From JAHHTP01 sp964587555 (lineage in GTDB: Bacteria; Bacillota; Clostridia; Oscillospirales; Ruminococcaceae): a DNA stretch of 64,000 nt. Below are positions 35,400-45,213 of this stretch, piece after piece (the stretch's first letter is position 1; each line of letters opens with the position of its first letter). The notes under the pieces were generated by a model. It searched no databases and was not told the origin of the DNA. It saw nothing but the letters and a program-made list of their open reading frames with translations. Position numbers and translations under genes: made by a program. The stretch is from contig CAZPLR010000001.1 in the NCBI GenBank assembly GCA_964587555.1, forward strand, positions 1-64,000, given 5' to 3'.

Positions 35400-38300
35400 T
35401 TGCAAAATACATTCGGCGAGGTGTTCTCGCCATTCATTGATGACAGCGGATTACTTGACACGGTGCGGGATTTCCCGATCTTAAAACTGAATCTGGATCG
35501 CGAGCGGCGCGCCGTTACCCTCTGGCTGCGTTGTGGCAGCTTGGTTATGCGCGAGCAGCTTTTTTCGTTGGAGCGCGCGCTTAAGGATGCGCTGCGTTTA
35601 CAGCAGACGCAGATTTTTCCAAAATATTCCCCCGATCAGTTTGACGCTTCCTATTTTCCGCAGCTTTTGATGCTGTTAAAGCGCACGCATCCGGTGACAA
35701 ACGGCTTTTTGGATGACGCTAATGCGTCGTATGACCCGCAAAGCCGTCTTTTGAGTTTAACGCTGCGCCATGGCGGGAATATTTTAATGACCAACCATAT
35801 CGACGCGGAGATATCAAAGCTGATTGAGGAAGAATTTTCGATTACGGTGCAGGTGCGTTTTTTAGGGCTTGTGGATGTGGAGCGTATTGCGCTGCCGGCG
35901 CAGGAGCTTCCGCCGGAGGAAATGGCATATATTCGGCAGGCTGCTGCGAACCACGACGGCGGGGAAACCGCGCCTGCCGGAAAAAGCAGGAGAGAGGTTC
36001 ACTTTTTCGACGATTTTCTCTTTGACGCTGAGGACGGCGAGAGCGTTGTCGGCAGAAGGATCGCCGAAAAGCCGATCCCTTTGCGGGAGGTAACTGCGGA
36101 AAGCGGTAAAATTGTGGTCTGCGGCGAGGTGTTTTTCGTCGAAAGCCGCGATACCCGCGATGGAAGCAAGTTTATCCTGACTGTACATTTTACCGATTAT
36201 ACCGGTTCGAATACGCTGAAGATCATCGCCGAGCAGGCAAAAAAGGAGGATTATGCCGCGATTAAGAAGGGCGTGATCCTGCTTGTGCGCGGTGAGGCAA
36301 ATTATGATAAATACGACCATGAGGTCAGCATCCGCCCGTACGATATCATGACCTTCACACGCGTTAGGCGTAAGGATACCGCTGAGGAGAAGCGGGTCGA
36401 GCTGCATTTGCACAGCAATATGTCGATGATGGACGCGATGGCGCCGGCAGACGTCTTGGTCAAGCAGGCTTACGCTTGGGGGCATAAGGCGATGGCGATC
36501 ACGGATCACGGTGTGGTGCAGGGATTCCCAGACGTCATGAAAGCGGTCGACGGTATCCGCAAGGAGGGCGGCACGTTTAAGCCGATTTACGGGTGCGAGA
36601 TTTACTATGTCAACGATGTTATGGACATCGTCGCTGGAGATATCGCGGCTGCCGCAGAGGAGGAGTTTGTCGTTTTCGATACCGAAACAACCGGTCTTTC
36701 GGCCGAAAATGACCGTATGATTGAAATCGGCGCGGTAAAGGTCAGAAACGGGGAGGTTGTCGACTCGTTTGATACCTTTATCTATCCCGGACGCTCGATT
36801 CCGCCGAAAATCACCGAGCTTACCTCGATCACTAACGAAATGGTGGAGGACGCGCCGAACGAGCGCGAGGGGCTGGAAGCGTTCTTGGGCTTTGTGGGAG
36901 ATGCAGCCACTTTGGTTGCGCATAATGCACCGTTTGATATGGGCTTTTTGAATGCCGCGTTGAAACGCAATGGGATCGAGCGGAGATTTGCTTCGGTCGA
37001 CACCGTGGTTTTGGCTAGAAGCCTTTATCCGGAGCTGAAGAACCATAAGCTGGATACGGTTGCAAGCGCATTGAAGGTAGGCGATTTTCACCATCACAGG
37101 GCATGCGACGACGCCGACGTTTTGGCGCGCATCTTTGAAAAAATGCGGCAAAAAATTCATTCCCTTCATCCGGATGCGTCAATTTCTGAGTGGAATCATA
37201 TCCTTTCGGGCGGTGATCCGAAAAAGTCGCCGTATTATCACATGGTTTTACTTGTGCAGAATGCCGTTGGCTTAAAAAATCTATATAAGCTGGTTTCATA
37301 TGCGCATTTAAAATATTATTTCAAAAAGCCGCGCGTCCCGCGCAGTGAGCTGCTAAAGCATCGGGAGGGGCTGCTGATCGGCTCTGCCTGCGAGGCGGGC
37401 GAGCTGTTTCGTGCAATCACCTCCGGAAAGCCGTGGGGTGAGCTTTGTGAGATCGCAAAATTTTACGATTATTTGGAGATTCAGCCGATCGGCAATAACC
37501 GCTTTATGCTGGAAAAGGGGCTTGCGGCGAACGAAAAGCAATTGGAAGATTTTAATCGCACCGTTGTGCGGTTGGGCGAGCGTCTGCATATTCCGGTCGT
37601 TGCAACCTGCGACGTGCATTTCAAGGAGCCGGAGGACGCGATTTACCGCGAGGTCTTGCAGGCGGGAATGCGTATGCCGGTTGATACGGCGCAGCCGCCG
37701 CTTTACTTCCGCACGACCGACGAGATGCTGAAGGAATTTGCTTATTTAGGGCAGGAGAAAGCAAAGGAGGTTGTCATCGTCAATCCAAATCGTATCGCCG
37801 ATTTGATCGATGATGATGTTCGTCCAATACCAAAGGGAACCTATCCGCCGCACATTGAGGGCGCTGCCGAGGACCTAACTGCGATCACGACCAAACGTGC
37901 GCATGAGATCTACGGCGACCCGCTGCCGGAGATCGTCGAAACCCGCTTAAACCGCGAGCTGGACGCGATCATCAAGCACGGCTTTGCGGTTTTGTACATC
38001 ATTGCGCAGAAGCTGGTGCATAAGTCGGTGGAAGACGGGTATCAGGTTGGGTCGCGTGGCTCGGTCGGCTCGTCGTTTGTCGCAACAATGGCGGGCATAT
38101 CGGAGGTTAATCCGCTGATCCCGCACTATGTCTGCCCGAATTGCAAGCACGCCGAGTTTATTACCGACGGTTCCTACGGCTCCGGCTTTGATATGCCGAA
38201 GAAAAACTGCCCGCAGTGCGGCACCCTGATGCTTCAGGACGGACATGATATCCCGTTTGAAACCTTCTTGGGCTTTAATGGCGACAAGGAGCCAGATATC

Positions 38301-39734
38301 GATTTAAACTTCTCTGGCGAGTATCAGGCCCGCGCGCACCGGTACACTGAGGTGTTGTTTGGCAAGGAGAACGTTTTTAAAGCTGGTACGATCGCGACCG
38401 TCGCGGAAAAGACCGCTTATGGCTTTGCTGCGCACTATTTTGAGGAACGCGGCATTACGCCGCACGAAGCGGAAAAGCTGCGGCTGGCGCAGGGCTGTAC
38501 CGGCGTAAAGCGCACCACCGGTCAGCATCCGGGCGGTATGGTTGTTATTCCGGCAGATCACGAGATTTACGATTTCACGCCGGTACAGCATCCGGCTGAT
38601 TCCGCTGATTCTGAGGTTGTAACAACCCACTTCGATTTCCATTCGCTCCATGACACCATCCTAAAGCTTGACCTGCTCGGGCATGATGTTCCGACGATGT
38701 ATAAGTATTTGGAGCAATTCACAGGAATCCCAGTCACCTCACCGGAGGTGGAGATGAGCGACCCGAAGATATACAGCCTATTTACTTCCCCTGAGGCGCT
38801 TGGCGTTACGCCGGAGGAGATTGATTGTGAAACCGGCACCTTTGCGCTGCCGGAAATGGGGACGCCGTTTGTGCGCGGGATGCTGCTGGAATGTAAACCA
38901 AAGGGGTTTTCCGACCTTTTGCAGATTTCCGGACTTTCCCATGGCACCGACGTTTGGCTCGGTAACGCGCAGGAGCTGATCCGCAGCAAAACCTGCACCA
39001 TTTCCGAGGTTATCGGTACGCGCGACAGCATTATGACCTATCTGATCTCCAAAGGGGTGGATAAGTCGATGGCGTTTAAGATTATGGAGATTACCCGTAA
39101 GGGAAACGCTAAAAAGCTGTTGACAGAGGAACATTATAAGCAGATGCGCGAACATAATGTCCCAGAATGGTATATCGATAGCTGCCTAAAGATCAAATAT
39201 ATGTTCCCAAAGGCGCATGCCGCCGCCTATAATATCGCGTCTACACGGCTAGCGTGGTACAAAATCTATCACCCAATTGCGTTTTATGCCGCTGTCTTTA
39301 CGGTGCGCGGGCAGGATTTAGAGGGCGAAACGGTCGTCAAAGGGAAGGACGCTACCCGCCGCAGAATGGATGAGCTGAAGGCTAAAAATATGGACCGTAC
39401 CGCGAAAGAGGACGGTGTTTATGAAATGCTGCAGATCTGCAACGAGATGCTTTGCCGCGGCTTTTCCTTCCTCCCGATTGATCTTTATAAATCGCACGCG
39501 CGGATCTATCGGATTGAAGGTAACGCATTACGGCTGCCGTTTTGCAGCATCAAATCGACCGGCGAACAGGTTGCGCAGCGGCTTTACGAGGCTGCGAATC
39601 AGGGTGACTTTATCTCGGTTGAGGATTTGCAGCAGCGCACCAACTGCTCAAAGCTTATCATTGAGTCGCTGCGTGCTGCCGGCGCTTTGGACGGCTTACC
39701 GGAAACCAGCCAGCTTACATTTTTTAATATGTGA
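35400..39734 (+). CDS. polC: DNA polymerase III alpha subunit, PolC type
   Basis: Main replicative polymerase of low-GC Gram-positives. About 1444 residues, close to the 1437 of Bacillus PolC. In order: an N-terminal domain, an OB fold (VVCGEVFFVESRDTRDG), a PHP domain (ELHLHSNMSMMDAM and AITDHGVVQGF), the inserted DEDD proofreading exonuclease (FVVFDTETTGLSAENDRMIE), a zinc site (CPNCKHAEF...CPQCGTLM), and the polymerase palm with D966-x-D968 in PDIDLNFSG. The start is uncertain: TTG 35400 lies 7 nt after AGGA, while ATG 35352 would overlap ispG by 20 bp without a clear ribosome binding site. Confidence 0.96.
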   Translation: MQNTFGEVFSPFIDDSGLLDTVRDFPILKLNLDRERRAVTLWLRCGSLVMREQLFSLERALKDALRLQQTQIFPKYSPDQFDASYFPQLLMLLKRTHPVTNGFLDDANASYDPQSRLLSLTLRHGGNILMTNHIDAEISKLIEEEFSITVQVRFLGLVDVERIALPAQELPPEEMAYIRQAAANHDGGETAPAGKSRREVHFFDDFLFDAEDGESVVGRRIAEKPIPLREVTAESGKIVVCGEVFFVESRDTRDGSKFILTVHFTDYTGSNTLKIIAEQAKKEDYAAIKKGVILLVRGEANYDKYDHEVSIRPYDIMTFTRVRRKDTAEEKRVELHLHSNMSMMDAMAPADVLVKQAYAWGHKAMAITDHGVVQGFPDVMKAVDGIRKEGGTFKPIYGCEIYYVNDVMDIVAGDIAAAAEEEFVVFDTETTGLSAENDRMIEIGAVKVRNGEVVDSFDTFIYPGRSIPPKITELTSITNEMVEDAPNEREGLEAFLGFVGDAATLVAHNAPFDMGFLNAALKRNGIERRFASVDTVVLARSLYPELKNHKLDTVASALKVGDFHHHRACDDADVLARIFEKMRQKIHSLHPDASISEWNHILSGGDPKKSPYYHMVLLVQNAVGLKNLYKLVSYAHLKYYFKKPRVPRSELLKHREGLLIGSACEAGELFRAITSGKPWGELCEIAKFYDYLEIQPIGNNRFMLEKGLAANEKQLEDFNRTVVRLGERLHIPVVATCDVHFKEPEDAIYREVLQAGMRMPVDTAQPPLYFRTTDEMLKEFAYLGQEKAKEVVIVNPNRIADLIDDDVRPIPKGTYPPHIEGAAEDLTAITTKRAHEIYGDPLPEIVETRLNRELDAIIKHGFAVLYIIAQKLVHKSVEDGYQVGSRGSVGSSFVATMAGISEVNPLIPHYVCPNCKHAEFITDGSYGSGFDMPKKNCPQCGTLMLQDGHDIPFETFLGFNGDKEPDIDLNFSGEYQARAHRYTEVLFGKENVFKAGTIATVAEKTAYGFAAHYFEERGITPHEAEKLRLAQGCTGVKRTTGQHPGGMVVIPADHEIYDFTPVQHPADSADSEVVTTHFDFHSLHDTILKLDLLGHDVPTMYKYLEQFTGIPVTSPEVEMSDPKIYSLFTSPEALGVTPEEIDCETGTFALPEMGTPFVRGMLLECKPKGFSDLLQISGLSHGTDVWLGNAQELIRSKTCTISEVIGTRDSIMTYLISKGVDKSMAFKIMEITRKGNAKKLLTEEHYKQMREHNVPEWYIDSCLKIKYMFPKAHAAAYNIASTRLAWYKIYHPIAFYAAVFTVRGQDLEGETVVKGKDATRRRMDELKAKNMDRTAKEDGVYEMLQICNEMLCRGFSFLPIDLYKSHARIYRIEGNALRLPFCSIKSTGEQVAQRLYEAANQGDFISVEDLQQRTNCSKLIIESLRAAGALDGLPETSQLTFFNM

Positions 39735-39760
39735 TTGCCGAAGAAACAATTGCCCCGCGC

Positions 39761-39789
39761 TTGACAAAGAACGTCGGGCGTGGTATGAT
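39761..39789 (+). promoter_or_regulatory. Near-consensus promoter of the histidine operon
   Basis: TTGACA at 39761-39766 and TATGAT at 39784-39789, 17-bp spacer. The leader to hisZ is only about 65 nt, with no T-box sequence and no histidine-rich leader peptide, so regulation by histidine supply is not evident at this promoter. Confidence 0.88.
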
Positions 39790-39862
39790 ATTACTGTTCA
39801 GCGAAGTAGCATGGTATTACTTTAATGTATAAAAGCGTTAAATAGGAAGGAAACGGACGCAT

Positions 39863-41077
39863 TTGAAGAATCGACTGATTACGCCGGAAGGCACAAAGGA
39901 TTATTTATTTGAGGAAGTGGAGGCGCGCAATCTAGCGGCAAAGCGCGTTTCCGGCGTATTTAAGGGGCGCGGCTTTGTCGAGGTGCAGACGCCGGGCATA
40001 GAGTTTATGGACGTTTTCTGCGAAGGGGAGTTTGGAATCCCGGCGGAGTATTTGTATAAGCTGAGCGACGCAAAGGGGAGGCTGATAGCGTTAAGAGCGG
40101 ACTCAACCATGCCAATTGCCAGATTATGTGCAACGCGGCTGCAAAACAAGCGTTTGCCGCTGCGGCTATATTATCGTCAGCCGGTGTTTTCGGCGGAACC
40201 GGTCATGCGTGGACGCAGCGACGAGGTTTTGCAGGTCGGGGTCGAATATATAGGCGGCAGCGGCTTTGCCGCCGATCTGGATATCCTGACTGCAGCGGCG
40301 GATACGCTGTTTTCGCTCGGAAAGGGCAGAGTAGAGCTTGGGCATATCGGAATTTTCAACGCCGCAATGCAGGAGCTTGCATTGTGCGAGGAACAGCGCG
40401 AGCAGGTGAGAAGTCTGATTGAAACAAAGAACTATCCGCTGCTCAATGACCTGCTTGATTCGCTTGACCCGGAAGGAAAAAAACCGCTTTGCAGGGCGAT
40501 GAAGCAGCTTCCGCGTTTGTTTGGCGGCGAAGAGGTGTTTGCAAAGGCAAAGGCTCTTTTTTCCGGTGAGGAAGCTATTAAGGCGTTGAACGAACTGGAG
40601 CGGCTGTATCATGCGCTTTGCCGTATTGTGCCTGATGCCGATATTATGATGGATTTAGGGCTTGTCAACCGGAACGACTATTACACAGGGGTTGTTTTCT
40701 GCGGATATTTGGAGGGGATCGGCAAGCCGGTACTGCTCGGCGGCAGGTATGACAATCTGCTTTCGCGGTTTGGAAAAAGCGCGCCTGCGGTCGGCTTTGG
40801 CGTGGATATTGACGCCTGCGCGCGATATCTGGCAAGGCATGAAGAGATCGGCGTTTCCTCACCGGATATCCTGCTGCATGCAGAGGAAGGCTTTGAGGAA
40901 AAGGCGTTTTTGCTTCAGCGGAAGGCGATCTCAGACGGCGGCATCTGCGAAGTCAGTGCGTTTGAAACGCTGGAGCAGGCGATCTGCTACGCGAGGGAAA
41001 ACCATATTCCGCAGCTAATCCATGTTGGCGCATTCGGGGAAGTGTGCCTGTCGGTTGAGGAGGAGAAGAACGCATGA
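39863..41077 (+). CDS. hisZ: ATP phosphoribosyltransferase regulatory subunit HisZ
   Basis: Histidyl-tRNA-synthetase-like partner needed by short-form HisG. 404 residues. It carries class II synthetase-like motifs: TPEGTKDYLFEE, the arginine in LRADSTMPIARL, RLYYRQPVF and LLGGRYDNLLSRFG, but it lacks the anticodon-binding domain of a true HisRS. The direct neighbour is a short HisG, which confirms the assignment. TTG 39863 follows AGGAAGGAAAC. First gene of the his operon; 4-bp overlap with hisG. Confidence 0.93.
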   Translation: MKNRLITPEGTKDYLFEEVEARNLAAKRVSGVFKGRGFVEVQTPGIEFMDVFCEGEFGIPAEYLYKLSDAKGRLIALRADSTMPIARLCATRLQNKRLPLRLYYRQPVFSAEPVMRGRSDEVLQVGVEYIGGSGFAADLDILTAAADTLFSLGKGRVELGHIGIFNAAMQELALCEEQREQVRSLIETKNYPLLNDLLDSLDPEGKKPLCRAMKQLPRLFGGEEVFAKAKALFSGEEAIKALNELERLYHALCRIVPDADIMMDLGLVNRNDYYTGVVFCGYLEGIGKPVLLGGRYDNLLSRFGKSAPAVGFGVDIDACARYLARHEEIGVSSPDILLHAEEGFEEKAFLLQRKAISDGGICEVSAFETLEQAICYARENHIPQLIHVGAFGEVCLSVEEEKNA

Positions 41078-41706
41078 AGAAGCTTCGCATTGCCCTAACC
41101 AAAGGGCGGCTTGAGAGTAAGACGGTTCGGCTTTTGGAAAAGTTGGGCTACGATTGTTCAAACCTGCGCGACAAGGGCAGGAGGCTGATCTTTGATATTC
41201 CGAACGCTGAGATGGAGGTCGTGCTGGCGAAGGCCGCAGACGTTATTACTTATATTGAAAACGGCGTATGCGATATTGGAGTCGTTGGCAAGGACACAAT
41301 CATGGAATATGGCGGAAGCTTTTTTGAGGTACTTGACCTTGGATTCGGCAGATGCCGGTTTGCGCTTGCCGCGAAGAAGGACGCGCCGTTTTATGACGGC
41401 TATAATGAACGCACCATTGCCACCAAGTATCCGAATGTCACCCGCCGCTTTTTTGAAAGTAAAGGAATGGACGTCAGGGTTGTGAAGATCGAAGGCTCGG
41501 TCGAATTGGCGCCGCTGTTGGGGCTTGCCGACGGGATTGTGGATATTGTCGAAACCGGCACGACGCTAAAGGAAAATGGGCTGGTGGTTTTAGAGGAGGT
41601 CGCGCCGATCTCCGCAAAGCTGATTGTGAATACGGTAAGCATGAAGCTTTATCAGCGGAGGATAGAGAATTTTATCGAGCAGATCAGCGGTTTGCAGGAT
41701 GTTTAG
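41074..41706 (+). CDS. hisG: ATP phosphoribosyltransferase catalytic subunit HisG (short form)
   Basis: First step of histidine synthesis, joining ATP and PRPP. 210 residues, the short form without the C-terminal allosteric domain, which therefore needs HisZ. KLRIALTKGRLESKTV opens the protein, and the PRPP loop DGIVDIVETGTTLKENGL is near residues 154-171. ATG 41074 overlaps the hisZ stop (ATGA). Confidence 0.96.
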   Translation: MKKLRIALTKGRLESKTVRLLEKLGYDCSNLRDKGRRLIFDIPNAEMEVVLAKAADVITYIENGVCDIGVVGKDTIMEYGGSFFEVLDLGFGRCRFALAAKKDAPFYDGYNERTIATKYPNVTRRFFESKGMDVRVVKIEGSVELAPLLGLADGIVDIVETGTTLKENGLVVLEEVAPISAKLIVNTVSMKLYQRRIENFIEQISGLQDV

Positions 41707-41729
41707 AAAATAAGGGCAGGAGGGGCAAT

Positions 41730-43037
41730 ATGATTCCAGTAATTTATGCGGACGGCGTTGCCGAACGCAGCTTTTTGAAGGAGATGCGCGCCCGCAGCGC
41801 GGCGGTGAACGCAAAGGTTACAGAAACCGTGCAGCGGATCATCGACGACGTGCGTGAAAATGGAGATGCGGCGGTACGGGCTTATACTGAGAAATTCGAC
41901 CATTCGGTTTTGGAATGCTTTGAGGTCGGCCGCGATGTCATCAACGACGCGCTGACCGAGGCGGACCCGGATTTTGTCGCAGCGTTGCTGAATGCGCAGG
42001 AGAATATCGCGGCGTTTCATAATCGCCAGAAGGCGCAGGGATTTATCGATCCGCATCCGGACGGCGTGGTTTTGGGGCAGCGGGTGCGCGGCTTGAACCG
42101 CGTTGGACTTTATGTGCCGGGAGGCACGGCGGCGTATCCTTCCTCGGTGCTGATGAACGCTGTTCCGGCAAAGATTGCCGGAGTGAAGGAATTGATTATG
42201 GTTACGCCGCCGGGAAAAGATGGCAAGCCGAACCCGGATATTCTGGTCGCTGCGGCGATCGCCGGAGTGGACAGGGTCTTTTTGCTGGGCGGCGCGCAGG
42301 CGATTGCGGCGCTGAGCTTCGGCACAGAATCCATTCCGAAGGTGGATAAGATCGTCGGACCGGGCAATATCTTTGTCGCGACTGCCAAAAAGCTGCTTTA
42401 CGGCACGGTCGATATCGATATGATCGCCGGACCGAGTGAGATTTTGGTGTTGGCGGATGAAACCGCTGATCCGAAGTTTTTGGCGGCGGATCTTATGTCA
42501 CAGGCGGAGCATGACCGCATGGCGAGCGCGATCTTGGTTACGACCTGCAAGACGCTTCCGGAGAAGGTGGATCAGGAGATTGTCCGTCAGTGCGCGGCGC
42601 TCTCCCGCGCCGATATCATTCAGGAGTCGATCCAGAATTATGGCGCTGTGATTGTCTGTAAAAATATGGATGATGCGGTCGCGATGGCGAACGAGCTTGC
42701 GCCGGAGCATATTGAGATTGCGACGAAGGACCCGTTTGAGTACGTTGGCAAGATCGATAACGCCGGCTCGGTGTTCTTGGGTCAATACGCACCGGAGCCG
42801 CTCGGCGATTACTACGCCGGACCGAACCACGTTTTGCCGACTTCCGGTACCGCGCGGTTTTTCTCGCCGCTTTCGGTTGACAGCTTTGTCAAGCGATCCA
42901 GCTTTATTTATTACACTGCCGACGCGCTGAAAAAGGCGAAGAACGATATTGTTACCATTGCAAACCGCGAGGGTCTGACCGCGCACGCAAATGCGATCAC
43001 TGTCCGGTTTGAGGAGGGAGAAGCTGCCGATGTATGA
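41730..43037 (+). CDS. hisD: Histidinol dehydrogenase
   Basis: Zinc enzyme that oxidises L-histidinol to L-histidine in two NAD-dependent steps. 435 residues. GLYVPGGTAAYPSSVLMNA, the signature region IDMIAGPSEILVLAD, and the ligand-bearing QAEHD and GPNHVLPT segments are intact. Fits the normal length of HisD. The stop overlaps the hisC start by 8 bp. Confidence 0.96.
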   Translation: MIPVIYADGVAERSFLKEMRARSAAVNAKVTETVQRIIDDVRENGDAAVRAYTEKFDHSVLECFEVGRDVINDALTEADPDFVAALLNAQENIAAFHNRQKAQGFIDPHPDGVVLGQRVRGLNRVGLYVPGGTAAYPSSVLMNAVPAKIAGVKELIMVTPPGKDGKPNPDILVAAAIAGVDRVFLLGGAQAIAALSFGTESIPKVDKIVGPGNIFVATAKKLLYGTVDIDMIAGPSEILVLADETADPKFLAADLMSQAEHDRMASAILVTTCKTLPEKVDQEIVRQCAALSRADIIQESIQNYGAVIVCKNMDDAVAMANELAPEHIEIATKDPFEYVGKIDNAGSVFLGQYAPEPLGDYYAGPNHVLPTSGTARFFSPLSVDSFVKRSSFIYYTADALKKAKNDIVTIANREGLTAHANAITVRFEEGEAADV

Positions 43038-44121
43038 GCTGAACGATAAGATCAAGGCTCTCACACCGTATGACCCGATCTCTGGCAACTATCGGATTCG
43101 ATTGGATGCAAACGAATCGTTTTTGGAGCCGGATGAAGGGATGATGGAGAAGATCACCGCCGCTGTGCAGGGGGTCGCTTATAACCGTTATCCCGATCCA
43201 ACCGCAAAGGAGCTGCGGCGGATAATCGGCGCATATTTTGGCGTTGATCCGCAGCTTGTCACCTGCGGAAACGGCTCGGACGAGCTTCTCGGCGTGCTGA
43301 TCGGCGCATTTTTGACCGCTGGGGATAGGCTTTTGACCCTTTCGCCGGATTTCAGTATGTACCGGCTGTATGGCGAGATCTATGGCGCGGAGAATGTTGT
43401 CTATGATAAAGGTCCGGATCTGACTGTCGACGTAGACCGGCTGCTTTCCATGCTGCAAAAGGATCCGAAGCTTCGAATGGTGCTGTTTTCTAATCCTTGC
43501 AACCCAACTTCGAAGGGGATTTCAGCGGCGGAATGCGAGCGGCTGATTCGAAATGCCGGGAATTGTCTGATCGTACTGGATGAGGCGTATATGGACTTTT
43601 TCGATGAGAGCGAAAGCTTTGTGCGTCGGGTGGAAGAATTTGATAATTTGATCGTACTGCGCACCTGCTCGAAAGCGTTTGGGCTTGCCGCAATCCGCTT
43701 GGGCATCGCGTTTGCAAATCCGCGCCTGACGAGCGCGTTGACTGCGGTGAAGTCGCCGTATAACGTCAATTCGCTGACGCAGGCGGTCGCCGCAGCGCTT
43801 CTTGCGGACAAGGAATTGCTTTGGAAAAGAACGGCGCAGATCAAAGAAAGCCGCGACGCATTATATGAAGCATTGAAGCATTTTACGGGAGGAATTCTCA
43901 AGCGCGTTTTGATACCGCAGACGAACTTTGTGCTGCTTGATTTTGGCGATTCCGGAACAGCTGAGCGCGTGTTTTACGGCCTTTTGGATACTTACTCCAT
44001 TGCCGTGCGGCATATGGGAAGGTATTTGCGGATTACTGCTGGAACGGAAGAAGAAAATAAAGCGGTTGTTCAAGCGCTGAAAAACCTGCTTGACATGGAT
44101 TTCATTGACCGGAAAGGATGA
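43030..44121 (+). CDS. hisC: Histidinol-phosphate aminotransferase
   Basis: PLP-dependent class I/II aminotransferase. 363 residues. LDANESFLEP at the N-terminus, NPCNPTSKG, DEAYMDFFDES and the PLP lysine K215 in TCSKAFGLAAIRLG are all typical of HisC. Start ATG 43030 follows GAGGAGGGAGAAG and overlaps hisD by 8 bp; a longer frame from 42991 is not supported. Confidence 0.95.
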   Translation: MYELNDKIKALTPYDPISGNYRIRLDANESFLEPDEGMMEKITAAVQGVAYNRYPDPTAKELRRIIGAYFGVDPQLVTCGNGSDELLGVLIGAFLTAGDRLLTLSPDFSMYRLYGEIYGAENVVYDKGPDLTVDVDRLLSMLQKDPKLRMVLFSNPCNPTSKGISAAECERLIRNAGNCLIVLDEAYMDFFDESESFVRRVEEFDNLIVLRTCSKAFGLAAIRLGIAFANPRLTSALTAVKSPYNVNSLTQAVAAALLADKELLWKRTAQIKESRDALYEALKHFTGGILKRVLIPQTNFVLLDFGDSGTAERVFYGLLDTYSIAVRHMGRYLRITAGTEEENKAVVQALKNLLDMDFIDRKG

Positions 44122-44128
44122 AAGCTGG

Positions 44129-44713
44129 ATGAATCAGACTGTCACATTGATCCGCACGACGAAGGAAACTGACATTGCGGTGTCGCTTTGCCTTTATGGA
44201 GAGGGGAAAAGCGAAATATCTACCGGGATCGGTTTTTTTGACCATATGCTGACCGCACTTGCCGCGCACTCCGGTGTCAATCTGACTGTGCATGCAAAAG
44301 GCGACCTAAATGTCGACTGCCACCACACGATTGAGGACACTGGTATTCTGCTTGGCGATGCGTTTTATCAGGCGCTCGGCGACAAAGGTGGAATTACGCG
44401 TTACGGACACGCGATGATTCCCATGGACGAGGCGCTTGGCGTCTGCGCGCTGGATATTTCCGGACGGCCGTTCTTAAAATTCGACTGCGTTTTCACCGCA
44501 GATCGGATCGGAGAGATGGACACCCAGATGGTGGCCGAGTTTTTCCGCGCGTTTGCATTTCATGCGGGAATCACGCTGCATCTGCTGTTACCTTACGGCG
44601 AAAATGACCATCATAAGGCAGAGGCGTTATTTAAGGCGATGGCGCACGCGCTGCATGATGCGCTTGTCCCGCGTGACGGCGTGCTGTCAACCAAGGGGAG
44701 CATCGACAGGTGA
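44129..44713 (+). CDS. hisB: Imidazoleglycerol-phosphate dehydratase
   Basis: Manganese-dependent dehydration of imidazole glycerol phosphate. 194 residues, the monofunctional form without a histidinol-phosphatase domain. GIGFFDHMLTALAAHSG, DCHHTIEDTGILLG and the second metal motif GENDHHKAEALFKA are complete. Start ATG 44129 after GGAAAGGATG. No histidinol-phosphatase gene is in the window, so that step must be encoded elsewhere. Confidence 0.96.
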   Translation: MNQTVTLIRTTKETDIAVSLCLYGEGKSEISTGIGFFDHMLTALAAHSGVNLTVHAKGDLNVDCHHTIEDTGILLGDAFYQALGDKGGITRYGHAMIPMDEALGVCALDISGRPFLKFDCVFTADRIGEMDTQMVAEFFRAFAFHAGITLHLLLPYGENDHHKAEALFKAMAHALHDALVPRDGVLSTKGSIDR

Positions 44714-45213
44714 CAGTCATTTTGGCGCAGCTTTCCGATGTTCCGCGCGTGATGCAAATCTATGATAGGGCGAGGGCTTTCATGCGCAGTTTGGGGAATC
44801 TGACCCAGTGGAAGAACGGCTATCCGTCTGAGGCGATTCTTAAAACGGATATCGCGGCGGGACGATGCTTTCTTGTCAAAATGGGGGAAAATACCTGCGG
44901 CGTTTTTACCTTTTCCATCGGAGAGGAGGAAACCTACCGATATATCGAGGACGGCGCATGGGACAGCGATAAGCCGTATGGCGTGATTCACCGTCTGGCA
45001 TCCAGCGGGGAGGTGCGCGGCGTGCTTGATACGGCGCTGGACTATTGCCTGTCGCAGATCGATGAAATCCGCGTCGACACTCATGCGGATAACGCGCCGA
45101 TGCTTGGCGCACTGAAAAAGCGCGGTTTTGTTCGACGCGGGCGGATCTATGTTGCCGACGGCACGCCGCGCGAGGCGTTTTCGTTTGCGGCAAAGAAAGG
45201 AAAAACGGAATGA
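44710..45213 (+). CDS. GNAT-family N-acetyltransferase-like protein within the his operon
   Basis: 167 residues. The C-terminal part IDEIRVDTHADNAPMLGALKKRGF is the beta-4/alpha-4 and acetyl-CoA region of GNAT proteins, with VFTFSIGEEETYRYIEDG before it. It starts at GTG 44710, overlapping the hisB stop by 4 bp, and its stop overlaps hisH, so it is fully integrated in the operon. Substrate unknown: a role in histidine metabolism is only suggested by position. Confidence 0.78.
   Translation: MTVILAQLSDVPRVMQIYDRARAFMRSLGNLTQWKNGYPSEAILKTDIAAGRCFLVKMGENTCGVFTFSIGEEETYRYIEDGAWDSDKPYGVIHRLASSGEVRGVLDTALDYCLSQIDEIRVDTHADNAPMLGALKKRGFVRRGRIYVADGTPREAFSFAAKKGKTE

Noticed and set aside
39790..39862. 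Possible T-box or histidine attenuator in the his leader
   Set aside because: The leader is about 65 nt, with no T-box consensus, no terminator hairpin and no run of histidine codons.
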